NCBI GenBank assembly: GCA_037447655.1 | Contig: JBBHKE010001484.1 | Span: 1-64,000 of the forward strand | Origin: Zygnema cylindricum | Taxonomy: Eukaryota; Streptophyta; Zygnematophyceae; Zygnematales; Zygnemataceae | Length of the DNA stretch: 64,000 nt | Direction of reading: 5' to 3' | Shown here: positions 1 through 11,331 of the stretch, in pieces | Position numbering within the stretch: position 1 is the stretch's first letter | How the letters are laid out: the number at the start of each line of letters is the position of its first letter | Notes under the pieces: model-generated | Database searches by the model: none | What the model was told of the DNA's origin: nothing | Seen by the model: the letters and a program-made list of their open reading frames with translations, nothing else | Program-made: the position numbers and the translations under genes

Positions 1-36
1 CGTTTAGAATTTTGGATGTACCGACGGCCGCTACAG

Positions 37-256
37 TACACCGCCAATCGCTATTAGCGTTGTGTGCGCTAATCCCGTCCCGCTTTTTTTTTCTTTTATT
101 CTCAAATATAATTATCCACACTATTTAAAAAAACCATAATTCCTAATTAGAGTAATCGATTTCTTCGAAAATTTCCAAACTCCCAATTAGCGTAAACCAC
201 GCTAATTATTCGTATACGCTAAAGAAACTTCTACGCTAATAGCGATTGGCGGTGTA
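37..256. mobile_element. Short TIR element (MITE), CACCGCC subfamily
   Basis: About 220 bp bounded by TA, with termini CACCGCCAATCGCTATTAGC and its reverse complement on the right. No coding capacity. A second close copy lies at 4453-4673 and a longer relative at 5058-5575. The TA duplication suggests mobilisation by a Tc1/mariner-type transposase, which is inference because no transposase is present here. Confidence 0.8.
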
Positions 257-509
257 ACAACCCTCCCTAACAACGCGCTTGGAGACGCCGCCAACAGGTG
301 GGGAGAGGTCAAACTTTTTTTGGCAACTGTTAATGAAACTATTTTGAAAAGTAAAACGACAAAAAAAATTCCAGGATTGCCAGTCATTTGTATCTACGGT
401 AAAAGCTATCCTTCTTACAACTTCGGTAATTTTCCCGTCTCCGCTGTCCGATGATACAATATATTGAAGGGAATTGCTAATCGCAGAGACGATTTTTGCT
501 GCACGCAGG

Positions 510-999
510 TACACCGCGCATCGTATTAGAGTAATGAAAAATTAGAGTAAAAAAAAAAATAATTAGAGTAATTTACTCTAATTTTGTACTAAACTGTTTC
601 AAAAGGAATACTCTAATTTGCGGTGTACTCTAATTTGGCAAGCTAATATCCTCTACTGTAAATAGGGTATTCGTACAGAATGTTTCAAAACGTACAGTTT
701 ATCGTCACTTTGACGTTTGCATTACGCGGTTTGTTAAAACGCAGCTACATGATAATGGCCTGTTTTAAATCATTATTTGTACTTTGTTACTTATAAAAGT
801 ACAATTTTGCACGGTCGGACGTCGTCCGTACACCACACTATTTAAAACAAACATATATTAGAATTAAAAATGCTAATTAAACCTTACCTTAAATAGCATA
901 ATGAAAAAATTAGAATCATTTACTCTATTTGATGTGATAGAGTCGAAATTTCGAGCGACCGAATTAGAGTAATTTACTCTAATTACGATTCGCGGTGTA
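510..999 (+). mobile_element. TIR element, CACCGCGAATCG subfamily, ~490 bp
   Basis: Left end TACACCGCGCATCGTATTAG and right end the complementary ATTACGATTCGCGGTGTA, flanked by TA. The interior has conserved blocks (for example around 690-840, including CGTACAGTTTATCGTCAC and TTTTGCACGGTCGGACG) that recur in the same order at 2567-3043 and 51176-52080 and inverted in 3827-4449. No ORF of note. Non-autonomous. Confidence 0.8.
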
Positions 1000-1238
1000 G
1001 TTGTCAGAAATTGAACATTTGAAGTACAGTTTCGTACAAGCTACGTACCTTTAAGTTCAGATTTGACGGTCAATCCGTCGAACAACTTTGACTGGCGGAA
1101 TATTGTAACGGCGGTTAAAAAAGTGTCGCGCTTGCGAACGTCGACCGTCATTAAAAAAAAAAACAATTAACACGGCCGGCGCATATTAACTGTAACAAAA
1201 CTGCGACAGCCACATATAAATAAATGGCTGCGCGCAGG

Positions 1239-2083
1239 TACACCGCGAATCGTTATTAGTGTCGAGGATTTTTTCGCCATTTTCTCCGTACGCACCATAG
1301 TTCAAAAGTACCCGTTTTTATGGTAGGCCTTTGGTAGGCGCACAAAACTTGGCACTAAACTCGCGTAGAGTTGGCATACTGTATGCGTGTGCGTTGTGGA
1401 CACTCTTGTACGAACGTACGAATCTGACGTAGGATCATAGTAAAGCGCACTTAAATTTTATAGCAAATTGACACGGCGTAGGATGACATTCCGCGGGAAA
1501 GAAAACCCGGATTTTATGTTTTTTATAGTCCCATATTGCCTGGTTGGTCAATTTGCGGCTTTATTTAGTGTGGCCTTCAAAATTGCAGACGTTAATATGA
1601 CAGATAGTCCTATCGTAAGTTGTGTTATGGGCTTTTCATGTGATCTACTTAGATCGCCTACTTTGATCAGCGACCGTCCGATCGTCCGAATCTGACGGTT
1701 AAAACAAAAAATACCTCATAACTCACAAAAAAAAAAAATATCCGAATGTTTTTCAAAATTTAGACATGACGTTTAATTCTCTATCAATCGGTGTGCAACT
1801 CAACCCTGATACTATTTTTTTTCATTTTTCAACCAATACAATATGGGTCTTAAGGTCATATTGTATGTTTTACATACAATAGGCATATTATATGGGCCTA
1901 CTTTTCACCTACTTTTGAACTATGGTACACACTTGTCGTATTTTCAATTTGAGACGTAAATCGGAAGCTGAGTATGTTACCTTTCAATTGCAACCGTCAG
2001 ATCCACAATCCAACATGTGTGTACGGGAAAAGATGTTTTAAGTGGCGAAAAAAACCTCGACACTAATAAAGATTCGCGGTGTA
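1239..2083. mobile_element. TIR element nested in the foldback, ~845 bp
   Basis: Starts TACACCGCGAATCGTTATTA and ends with GATTCGCGGTGTA; the TIR continues into GTGTCGAGG/CCTCGACAC. It has the same outermost 12-14 bp as the neighbouring elements but a different interior. A short ORF at 1468-1695 shows no recognisable domain and I do not call it a gene. Confidence 0.7.
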
Positions 2084-2099
2084 GTTTATCACTTCACGT

Positions 2100-2348
2100 G
2101 AGCTCCACTATGAGATCACACACCGACATTTAACTTATCGTATACGCATCGTATTTACGCTATACGATATTTATACGAGGGTAGGCTTTTTTATTTCGTA
2201 AGAAGTTTATTTCGTTTCGTGCGAGTTTATACATGTTGTACGTCGTCCTTTAATTTGTGTCCAAGTTTAGTGTAAAGGTTTGCGAGTATAGTAGATTTCA
2301 TTTTTGCGTCTAAGTCAAATGTCGGTGTGTGATCTCACAGTGGAGCTC
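2100..2348. mobile_element. Small MITE with ~33-bp TIRs (GAGCTCCAC type)
   Basis: GAGCTCCACTATGAGATCAC at the left is mirrored by GTGATCTCACAGTGGAGCTC at the right, arms about 33 bp with very few mismatches, 249 bp overall. No coding capacity. The termini are unrelated to the TACACCG family, so this is a different element type inside the same foldback. Confidence 0.7.
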
Positions 2349-2566
2349 ATTATATGTGGCTTCCGGAGTTTTGTTATAGTAAATTTTCGCCGGCTGTGTT
2401 AATTGTTTTTTTTCATGACGGCCGACGTTCGCAAGCGCGACACTTTTTTGACCGCCGTTACAGTATTCTGCCAGTCAAAGCTGTTCGACAAATTAACCGT
2501 CAAATTTGAACTTAAAGGTACGTAGCTTGTACGAAAAAGTACTATAAATGTACAATTTCTGACAAC

Positions 2567-3043
2567 TACACCGCGAATCGTAATTATAGCAATGAAAAAA
2601 TTAGAGTTAAAAAAGAGAAAAAAATATATAATTATTTACTCTAATTTGTGTGATACTAGTTTAGTTAAGTACTCTAATCTGGCGTGCTAATATCTTCTAA
2701 TGTAAATAAGGTATTCGTACAAAATTTGACAAAACGTACAGTTTATCGTCACTATGACGTTTGCACTACGCGGTTTCTTTAAACGCAGTTACATGATAAC
2801 GGCCTTTATTAAATCATTATTTGTATTTTTTTACTTAAAAAAGTACAATTTTGCACGGTCGGACGTCGTCCGTACTCCACCCTATTTAAAATAAGCCTAT
2901 ATTAGAATTAAAAACGCTAATTAAACCTTACCTTAAATAGTATTATAAAGAATTTAGAATCTCTTACTCTATTTAAGGTGATAGAGTCAGAATTTAGGAC
3001 GACCGAATTAGCGTTAATTACTCTAATTACGATTCGCGGTATA
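2567..3043 (+). mobile_element. TIR element, CACCGCGAATCG subfamily, ~477 bp
   Basis: Direct-orientation copy of 510-999: same termini (right end decayed to GGTATA) and the same internal blocks in order. Begins immediately at the end of the foldback arm. Confidence 0.75.
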
Positions 3044-3164
3044 CCACCGCGTAGCAAAAATCGTTTATGCGATTAGCAATTCTCTATAATGAATGGTTAA
3101 GAGATCCGATATATCGATAATAGATTTGTTGTCGCCGATATATAGGTAGACATCTATTATTTAG

Positions 3165-3366
3165 TACACCGTGAATTGTTATTAGCCTTATGTACTTTAT
3201 ATCGGCACCGCAAAATTTTGACATTGATACCTTAAATAAAATGAATTACACTATTTAAGGACGTGAACCATAATCTGCCACGTCTCCTGGCATTAAAATA
3301 TAATGAATGACGATAATTTTTTCTTAACACTAATAATTTCTATACGCTAATAACGATTAAAGGTGA
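3165..3366. mobile_element. Short decayed TIR element
   Basis: TACACCGTGAATTGTTATTA at left, TAATAACGATTAAAGGTGAA at right, ~200 bp. Same family of termini, more diverged; no coding content. Confidence 0.55.
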
Positions 3367-3375
3367 ACTATACAT

Positions 3376-3608
3376 TACACCGTGAATCGTTATTAGCGTA
3401 TTGAACGCTAATTCGTGTACCTTTTTTTTTCAAATTCTCAAATAGAATAATCCATACTATTTAAAAAAACTATATTTCCTAATTAGAGTAGACAATTTCT
3501 TTGAAAATTTTCAAATACCCAATTAATTTGTTATTAATTCCCAATTAGTAACTGTAATTATTCTTATACGCTAAAAAAACTTGTACGCTAATAAAGATTT
3601 AAGGTGTA
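3376..3608. mobile_element. Short TIR element, ~233 bp
   Basis: TACACCGTGAATCGTTATTA left, AATAAAGATTTAAGGTGTA right, TA at both ends. The interior resembles that of 37-256. It starts about 10 bp after the previous element ends. Confidence 0.65.
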
Positions 3609-3826
3609 CTGTACATAGCATCCTACTGAATACTGCAGTACATGATCTCATGTCACGTAACACCAATCGAGTGTAGAGCGAAAGTACAGAATTCCAGTCC
3701 AGAGCGCAACACCGATGCACAGAAAAGTAATGTCAATGACAAGTCTTTATTGCAAAAATTGCGATGGAAAAACCATCTGGGTATAAAAGGAGTAAAACTA
3801 TAAAAAATATGAAAAGTACAGTACTG

Positions 3827-4449
3827 TACACCGCGAATCGTAATTAGAGTAAATTACTCTAATTCGGTCGCTCGGAATTTCGACTCTATCACATCAAATA
3901 GAGTAATCGATTCTAATTTTTTCATTATTATAATTTAGGTGAGGTTTAATTAGCGTAAAAAAATATAATATAGGTTATTTTTAAATAGTGTGGAGTACGG
4001 ACGACGTCTGATCGTGCAAAATTATACTTTTATAAGTATAAAGGTACAAATAATGATTTAATAGAATCGCGCTCGCACGTGAAATCGCACTAAACAAAAA
4101 AATCAATCACATCGAAAAAAAGCCGTCCGCATCACTCTCGTCCGTCGACAGCATCGTCGTCAGTGTGAACATTAACTGACATTCAATGCGACAAATATTA
4201 TTAGCGTCATGATGACGTCAATTATATACCGGACTGACACATTTTGTACTTCTACGTAATTTAGTGTTCATAATTATCGCGCACATAGTAATCGCCGACA
4301 TAACCCAATATAGAATAACTAAATAAATTAGAGTAAACTTCATAGTTGAAAAAGCTCTACCACATAAATTAGCGTCAATTACTCTAATTGTTTTTTTTTT
4401 GTTTTTTTACTCTAATTTTTTCATTACTCTAATTACGATTCGCGGTGTA
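3827..4449 (-). mobile_element. TIR element, CACCGCGAATCG subfamily, inverted copy with altered interior
   Basis: The first ~230 bp are the reverse complement of the right part of 510-999. The middle is replaced by unrelated sequence (about 4060-4260), so it may hold another small insertion. TA at both ends, both TIRs well preserved. Confidence 0.7.
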
Positions 4450-4452
4450 CTG

Positions 4453-4673
4453 TACACCGCCAATCGCTATTAGCGTTGTGTACGCTAATCCAGTCCCGCT
4501 TTTTTTTGTTTTTATTCTCAAATAGAATTATCCACACTATTTAAATAAAGCCCTAATTCCTAATTAGAGTAATCGATTTCTTCCAAAATTTCCAAATTCC
4601 CAATTAGCGTACACCACGCTAAATAATAGTATACGCTAATCAAACCTACACGCTAATAGCGATTGGCGGTGTA
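4453..4673. mobile_element. Short TIR element (MITE), CACCGCC subfamily, second copy
   Basis: Near-duplicate of 37-256: same 20-bp termini, same length, same interior. Lies 3 bp after the previous element, in the context TGTACTGTACACC. Confidence 0.8.
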
Positions 4674-5057
4674 CTGTATCATACAGTGCGGACAAGTGTA
4701 TTATACTATTATGTCCTTCTGGTCTTCTTTTCAGCTTTTCTTTATCTAGAAATAAGGCGTACGATTCCAGGCAAATGCCAATCACGACAGAATGTTCAGG
4801 TCATTTTGGTAAAATAAAGACAGTACAGTACTGTGCAGTCGTATATGTACGAATAAATCCTGAATGCTCACAAAGACTTTAACACTTTTTGTCTTTTTCC
4901 CAAATTTCATATGCACGCTTCTTCAGAGTCAGACGAAATGGTTGACCGAGAGGCGGCAATAGGGAAACTGATTTGTAGTCGGCACAAGAGTCTACGTCAT
5001 CGAGTAAAAAAATGGACAGAGTTCGTACAGGATTGGGGTACCAAGAGCCGAGTACTG
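4674..5057. other. No gene seen
   Basis: AT-rich spacer between TIR elements. No ORF, RNA gene or repeat that I can name. Confidence 0.5.
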
Positions 5058-5575
5058 TACACCGCCAATCGTTTTTAGCGTTGTGTACACTAATTCCGTC
5101 CCACTTTTTTTTTGTTATTCTCCATTAGTGTAGTTCATTCTATTTTTTTCTTTATTCTATTTAGGGTTTATTTTCAGTACGATGTCTCTTAAATAGAGTG
5201 GTATACGGTCATTGTCGGACCGTACATAAATGTACCTTTTTAAGTTAAGAATACAATAAATTAGTTTTAGTAACCGCGGACGCATGAGAATGTGCGTTCT
5301 AAAAAGGAAAAAAAATCAGGTCGTTTTAAATCCCGCTCGCACATATTCTTCCGACAGCCGCGTTTTGACTGTGTGAATGTGTTTTGTACGAATACCTATA
5401 TTAGTGTAAGCATGTTTGCGACCGACATTCTATTTTCAAAGCTCCAAATTACCATAATCAAACAATTAGAATGTATAATTTTTTCCAAAATTTTCAAATT
5501 CCTAAATAGCGTACACCACTGTAATTATTTTTATACGCTAAAAAAACTTACACGCTAATAACGATTGGCGGTGTA
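5058..5575. mobile_element. TIR element, CACCGCC subfamily, ~518 bp
   Basis: TACACCGCCAATCGTTTTTA left and TAACGATTGGCGGTGTA right with TA at both ends. Longer than the 220-bp copies because of extra internal sequence (5292-5558 is open but has no recognisable domain). Confidence 0.7.
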
Positions 5576-5706
5576 GTATCCGAGGAGGATTACCTTTGAC
5601 CGTTCAAAAGCAGACGGATTGTTCACTACCGGCGCGGGTCTAGCCGTCTAATCAGTTGAAGACAGCAAGCGAGTGTGACTGGCATATAAAATTAAAAAGT
5701 CTCCCA

Positions 5707-5778
5707 GCCGCTCTTGGCGCCGCTCTTGACGCCGCTATTGGCGCCGCTCTTGACGCCGCTCTTGGCGCCTCTCTTGGC
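5707..5778 (+). repeat. 12-bp minisatellite, six units
   Basis: Six consecutive 12-mers of the form GCCGCTCTTG(G/A)C, GC-rich against an AT-rich background. Because 12 is a multiple of three, one frame reads as a repeated Ala-Ala-Leu-(Gly/Asp) inside a 60-codon ORF at 5656-5838. No other sign that the ORF is a gene. Confidence 0.8.
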
Positions 5779-6132
5779 ACAACTCTTTTGTTCCCCACTG
5801 TTCCAAATGTACATCGTGATTATCTTGTGAAGTTGTGATCGACTTGTGATTAATATTGTCGAGGGGTGTCCCCATGTAGTCGATAACTTGAAATTTTAAT
5901 TTGGACTTTATTGAAGATTCTCCGTACTACTTTGAAGAGCGTTCCCACTTCACAAACTCCGAATGTTCCGTAATGAAATTGGTACTTTGAAATGTGACGT
6001 TTATAGACGTGGGTACAGTTTTTGACGATTGAAGACGACTGCGAAACTTCCGACGAATGTTGACGTACGCAAAAATAGCGAGAGTTTGTCGACGTCTGCA
6101 AATCACTTTACGATTGGCGACGTCTCGAAAAC

Positions 6133-7380
6133 TACAACGTGAGTCGTAATTAGCTATAATAACGCTAATTCGGTGCCGCCAAATTTTGACCCTCGAACCC
6201 AAAATATAATAAATAACTCTAAATGTTCTTTTACATTATTTAAGGTACTTTTGAATTAGCGTTAACAACTCTAATATAGCGTCGTTTTAAATAGTGTGGC
6301 GTACTATTGGTGTCTGACCGTGCAATATTGTACTTTATTGAGTAGAAAAGTACAAAAAAATAGTGTTGGGAATCAAGGACCACTTGCCGATATTCGACAT
6401 GTACTTAATTTTAGGTGCCCGATAATCGATATATGGAAGAGCTAAATATCGCGATATTTTACCGATAAATCGGTTCGATATGTCGATTTATTTTGTCGTG
6501 ATATATCAAAGCTTTTTCTCTTATTTTTTATATCTATTCGTACGTGTTGGTGTCCCCGTTTTCATTTTACTTTTTGGTTTGTATAGTTATTTTTGTAGTT
6601 TTATCACACATAATGCTTGAAGTAGTTCATGGTATTTTCCCTCCCATGCTGCGTCCTTTCCCTTGGGAATCCATGGAGAAAGGTAAAAATGTAACCATTC
6701 TATAATAGTAATTGCTAAAAATAGATAAGCATCAATGTAATGCTTCTTGCCTGTAGATCGGTAAGTAATCCTGGCTGATTGGTAAGTATTCCTGGTTGAA
6801 ACGAACAATCTGCAAAAAAAACAAATTTTGTCAGGTCAGGATTTCACTAAAATAGTGTGAGTTTTTTCTTTTGAAAATTTGAAGTTATGTATGTACTAAT
6901 TATATGAAGTAATAATTTTTCTTCGGATACATTTTGTGTCGCCTACCTTCAAATAACGTAACAAAATTCACGTCATACGTGGCGTATCAGACAATTTTTG
7001 TTTTCAATAAAATAGTATGTTATACTGAGAATTAAATTTAAAAAGTACTATATATCGCAAAATATATCGCGATAATTTTTTGTAGTCCCGGTAAGATATA
7101 TCGAGGCCTCCGACCGATCAATAGTTGATGTATCGAATATCAGAATTCTCGCGCTATGATTTTATCCGGTACCTAACAATACAAATAATGTTCAATACAA
7201 GGCCTAATCATGTAATTGTGTTTTCACAAACCGCCTTGTGCAAACGTCGTAATGACATTAAAATGTACGTTTTGTCAAAATTTGTACTTGTACCTAATTT
7301 ACTGTAAAGATAATCAGCGCAGATAATTATTACGGAAAGAAACCCACATTAGAGCTAATTAGAGTAAAATTGATAAATTA

Positions 7381-7459
<79 letters not shown>

Positions 7460-7552
7460 TTAGATAACAAGCAAAATGCAAATTAGAGTTAACAACACTA
7501 ATTATTTGTTTACACTAAATATTTCTTAACGCTAATTACGATTCACGGTGTA
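6133..7552. mobile_element. Possible large, decayed TIR element
   Basis: A decayed left terminus (TACAACGTGAGTCGTAATTA) faces a good right terminus (AATTACGATTCACGGTGTA) of the TACACCG family. Inside are palindromic GATATATCG-rich segments (about 6370-6500 and 7040-7140, similar to 50460-50540) and an (AT)n tract. Pairing the two ends is inference; they could belong to different elements. Confidence 0.35.
7383..7456. repeat. (AT)n microsatellite
   Basis: About 37 uninterrupted AT units. A second, shorter AT tract lies at 7994-8032. Confidence 0.9.
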
Positions 7553-7559
7553 ACGACGA

Positions 7560-7990
7560 ATGTACATGTCTACACATACAAATGATTTCGACTCCCTTTT
7601 CATCGTAATGTGTCCAATGAATTGAGATTCCAAACTCTTCATAATGACATCGTAATGTTGTCCGTGACATTGCAAACGTAAAATACCACAGTAACTGACT
7701 TTTCCGGCTGCATAAAACCACGCAATTTTGTTTTTCACATTTTATTCTTTTTCCACACCTGCTACGAAAAACTAATGTATTTCGGAAAAATTCCAAATAA
7801 TCCTTTATCCTTGGACGTTTTTGCGAGTGCTTCTCCGCAACTTGTTCACAAAAAACCAAATTCGACAGCTATACATTGTATGAAGTTTGTGTAAGAGACA
7901 CGACCAGCTATATCTAACAGGTTTGGACAGCAAAGGCAACCACTACCGATTAACGAACTTCTTAATAACAAGTAAGTTAAGAGTTACATA

Positions 7991-8030
<40 letters not shown>

Positions 8031-10316
8031 TGTATTAATCCCATGAAATACAAACGAGGGGAGAATTCAAATATCAAATTGAATTTTGGCAAAAATTAAA
8101 GTCGACGATCTTTGTGTTTCGCACAAAATGTGAGGGAATAAACCACAAAGAATAAATAAAAAATGAAATATAAAGATAAAAAAAATAATGGGTTTAAAAA
8201 ATAAAGAGAATCTCCAAATGAATTTCATATGATAATTGTAATATGACTTGAAAATTGGAAATGTAACTAAAGGTAACACATGAAAGAAGAAACACCGTAC
8301 TAAAGTTAATCATATAAATTTAGAATATACAATAGAATTGTATTTTAAATGACTTTTCAAAATTTCATCCAAATTTAAATTCAAACTAAAATTTATATCA
8401 CTATTGTTAGTGAGGATAGAATTAAATATCCAAAGAAAAATCGGTGAATTGAAAAACAAATGGGGGAATAAAAAAAACATTAAAGGGTATGCATTATATT
8501 CCAAGACGACACCAGAACAAAAAAAATCGATTTGTGACATTGATGACTCAAAATGTTATTCTTACATCGATGACGGTGTTGCAAATGATTTTGAGAAACA
8601 CATTGCCACCATGATTTAACGACCACCACGACCACTGAATGGTACAAAACGTTATTGCAAAAGTTATGCACCACACTCTAACAAAGTGTATCCAACAAAA
8701 CACCAACTTCCAAGGTGATATGATTAAACACTGTTGTATTGAATCAAAGAGTATACATTGGGTGGACGAAGATTTACCACGTTACAGCGAGAAACGATTT
8801 CAATAATCATTTTGACGAAAAAAAATCACGGGTCCAGTTTGTAGTAAACAAATAAAAAATTGACTTGAATACAAACCCTTTGCCCGAATTTATAAAATAT
8901 TTGTAATAGAGATTAAGCGCGGAGAAACAAATTCAAATAACATAGTTGCGATAGAGATATCAAAGTAGGATCACACGTAATTATGTGGAGTTTAGTGATG
9001 GACGATCAATCGCAGCAAAGATATTTCTTGAACACATGGTGGGATTATCAAAAGGCTTAGGCATTGAATTAGATAACCGAAAAAAGAAGAAATTCAAGAC
9101 TACAAAAAAATTGAGGAAGATAAAAGGTTGTCAATTTATGTAGAAGCTATAAACTTTATACATATACAGATTTCAATACGGGGTCAAATGTCATCAATCG
9201 ATTATTTCGATGCAAAACATTGTTTTTATGAAAAACATAATTATTGTACTATACGTCATCATAGGATAAAATTTGTTAACCTAACTTTAGGCTCTTTTAG
9301 GTTAATGTATAACTCAAAAACTTTTAAAAAGTCCAAATTGGTTATGCATTTCTTCGGCACATAATAGTTTGGATATTTATTAAAGTCGCTCAAACCGTTA
9401 TTTGTTTTTCTCATATAATGTTCCAACATTTCAGCAAATTCTTTCCACATATGTGAGGGGTTATTTTGTTTAACCTTGCCCACATCTCATTTCCTCTTCC
9501 ATGGCGTTGTGAACTTATCTTAATCTAGAGGCGAATAAAGTCCTCCATCTTTCTTTTCACTTCCACCATTATTTTCACCTCCTTCATCTTTAACCTCTTT
9601 CCTTTTGTTCTCCTCACATACACCTTTTCTATATCCATTATTGTGCTTAGAATTGCCACCCATATTTGGTTCATTTACATTACGTTTTTGGCTCTTTGGA
9701 TTCTCTTCCAACATCACCGTATCTTCTTCTTCTTCTAAATTATTTTCAAATTTTGGCGCATCGTCGCAAGTGTCCTATGTGACTTTTCGATGTACTCAAT
9801 CCCTCATGGGAAGCTATGATTTCCATTTTTTCAAATAATTCATTTGATAGGAGTGAGGCAAACCTATGTCATTTTTGTCGTTTCTTTCCATGGTAAAATA
9901 TGACGTTATGCCGCTTTTAGAAACGTAATCCCTACTTTTTTTTAATTCATTAGTTAGAGTTTACACTCATATCATTTTTGGTTTACCCTACTTCCCTTCA
10001 TTATTTTAGAAATTTACCCTTATTACTCCCAAATTTTGTTTTCGCACTCGCTACCGGTTAAAGCTGTCTACGTTTTGTTTCTTTTGTCGAACATCATGTA
10101 GTATTCTACAACTGTTAGGCTATGACCCCATGTACTTCTAACTTAGCAAACTTACTTTGTATTCTAACTTGGATCCGTCAAATCCAGTTTTCAATTGTTC
10201 CTATATGTAAAAACGAAATAGTAACTTAAATTTGTGACGATTGTATACGTCAACAACAACTGTGTGTTTTGTCAACGTCTACAATTCGTATTGTCACAAC
10301 TTATTTTTGGTAACTG
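7560..10316. other. No recognisable gene; scattered short ORFs
   Basis: AT-rich DNA. The open stretches 8404-8619 (+) and 9259-9717 (-) have lysine/asparagine/glutamate-rich translations without a domain I know. The two minus-strand ORFs at 9520-9717 and 9259-9483 could be pieces of one decayed coding region, since they lie end to end with only short disruptions. I would not call a function. Confidence 0.3.
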
Positions 10317-10321
10317 TGTGT

Positions 10322-11331
10322 TGTAATTTTGTGACCTCCATTAGTACACACAATATGCAACTTACTTGAAGCTTTTTAGATAATTTTATGTGCCTCCCTT
10401 CCCCTTAGAACAACTACCACCTTGGTAAACAAAAACTCTTACCTCCTTCACCTCGGTGAAGGTTAGACTCCTTTGAGCTTAATGGAAAAAGCTTTACTCA
10501 AAACGCCCAACCAGATTAATAATCATTCGGCAAAGATGCCTGTTTTTATACAAGCTCTCTAGGAGAGAGGTGGCTACTTGCCCAAAATGTCTAAGTCCCA
10601 AACCCTTCTCTAAACCCTTTAGTGCAAAAGCATGGAACTGACTGTACAACACAGATAGGAATTACGCCCGATATATTTTTTCTACGACCACTATACGATA
10701 TGGCTATGGAGGGGAAGCATGTTACCTTTAGACCCATTTGCGTGTTTTCTGTGAAGTTTACAAGCTACTTGCAGGCCACCACGTGCCGTTTGGTGACATG
10801 GCGACTCCAAATAGCCAAGGGGGTCATTCCGCAATAACGGCTTGGATAGGAGCCTTCCGATGCTAATCGGCTTTTAATGCGCTCCGTCGAAATTAAGTCT
10901 TTGCATCACTAAATTTCGTGCGGTCCATACGAGTATCCGTGTGGCTGCAAAATCCCTTAGTGAATTTATGTTACAACCCCACAACTCAGTAGATAAACTT
11001 AATCCACTTGTTTTGTTTATTTAGTTATCAAACCCTATATAGGTCGACACATGTCATAGAATATATCAAAAATATTGCGGCTAGTCTGGCAGTTTGTAGG
11101 GACCAAAATCAAATCTTTGGCCTGTCTCTTTATTGCAAAGAGGTGATCCCTTTATTTTCTTCTGGCTGCTCAAGCAGCCATGGCTCTATATCTCTCTCAC
11201 CGATCTTCAATGATTGCAAAAAATATGGTGACTGGAGGGAGGGAATGTAAAGCTTGACGGCCCAATGAGACTTTTTTTTCTTGCTACACACTCACCTAGA
11301 AAATACAATATATAAACCTCAGATTTTATCA
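10322..11331 (-). repeat. 3' LTR of copia fragment A
   Basis: Plus-strand left end TGTAATTTTGTGACCTCCAT matches the LTR ends of Copia-1. The right end (…TTTATCA) abuts CTCCCCTTATTTTC, the complement of the element's polypurine tract. It shares the GCAGCCATGGCTC block (near 11175) with the LTRs of Copia-1, D and E, and contains a much decayed tRNA-like segment near 11075-11130. Confidence 0.65.

Larger units (their letters stand above)
1000..2566. mobile_element. Foldback-like element with ~213-bp inverted arms
   Basis: The left arm 1000-1212 is the reverse complement of 2353-2566 at roughly 85% identity by eye, both ending in GTTGTCAGAAATTG. Between the arms sit two further inverted-repeat elements (1239-2083 and 2100-2348). 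The unit lies exactly between two direct-oriented copies of the 490-bp TIR element (510-999 and 2567-3043), so the whole looks like a composite. Long arms resemble foldback or Mutator-like MITEs; no transposase was found. Confidence 0.65.

Noticed and set aside
5656-5838. A small protein with Ala-Ala-Leu-Gly/Asp repeats.
   Set aside because: The repeat is a DNA minisatellite whose unit length happens to be a multiple of three; nothing else supports a gene.
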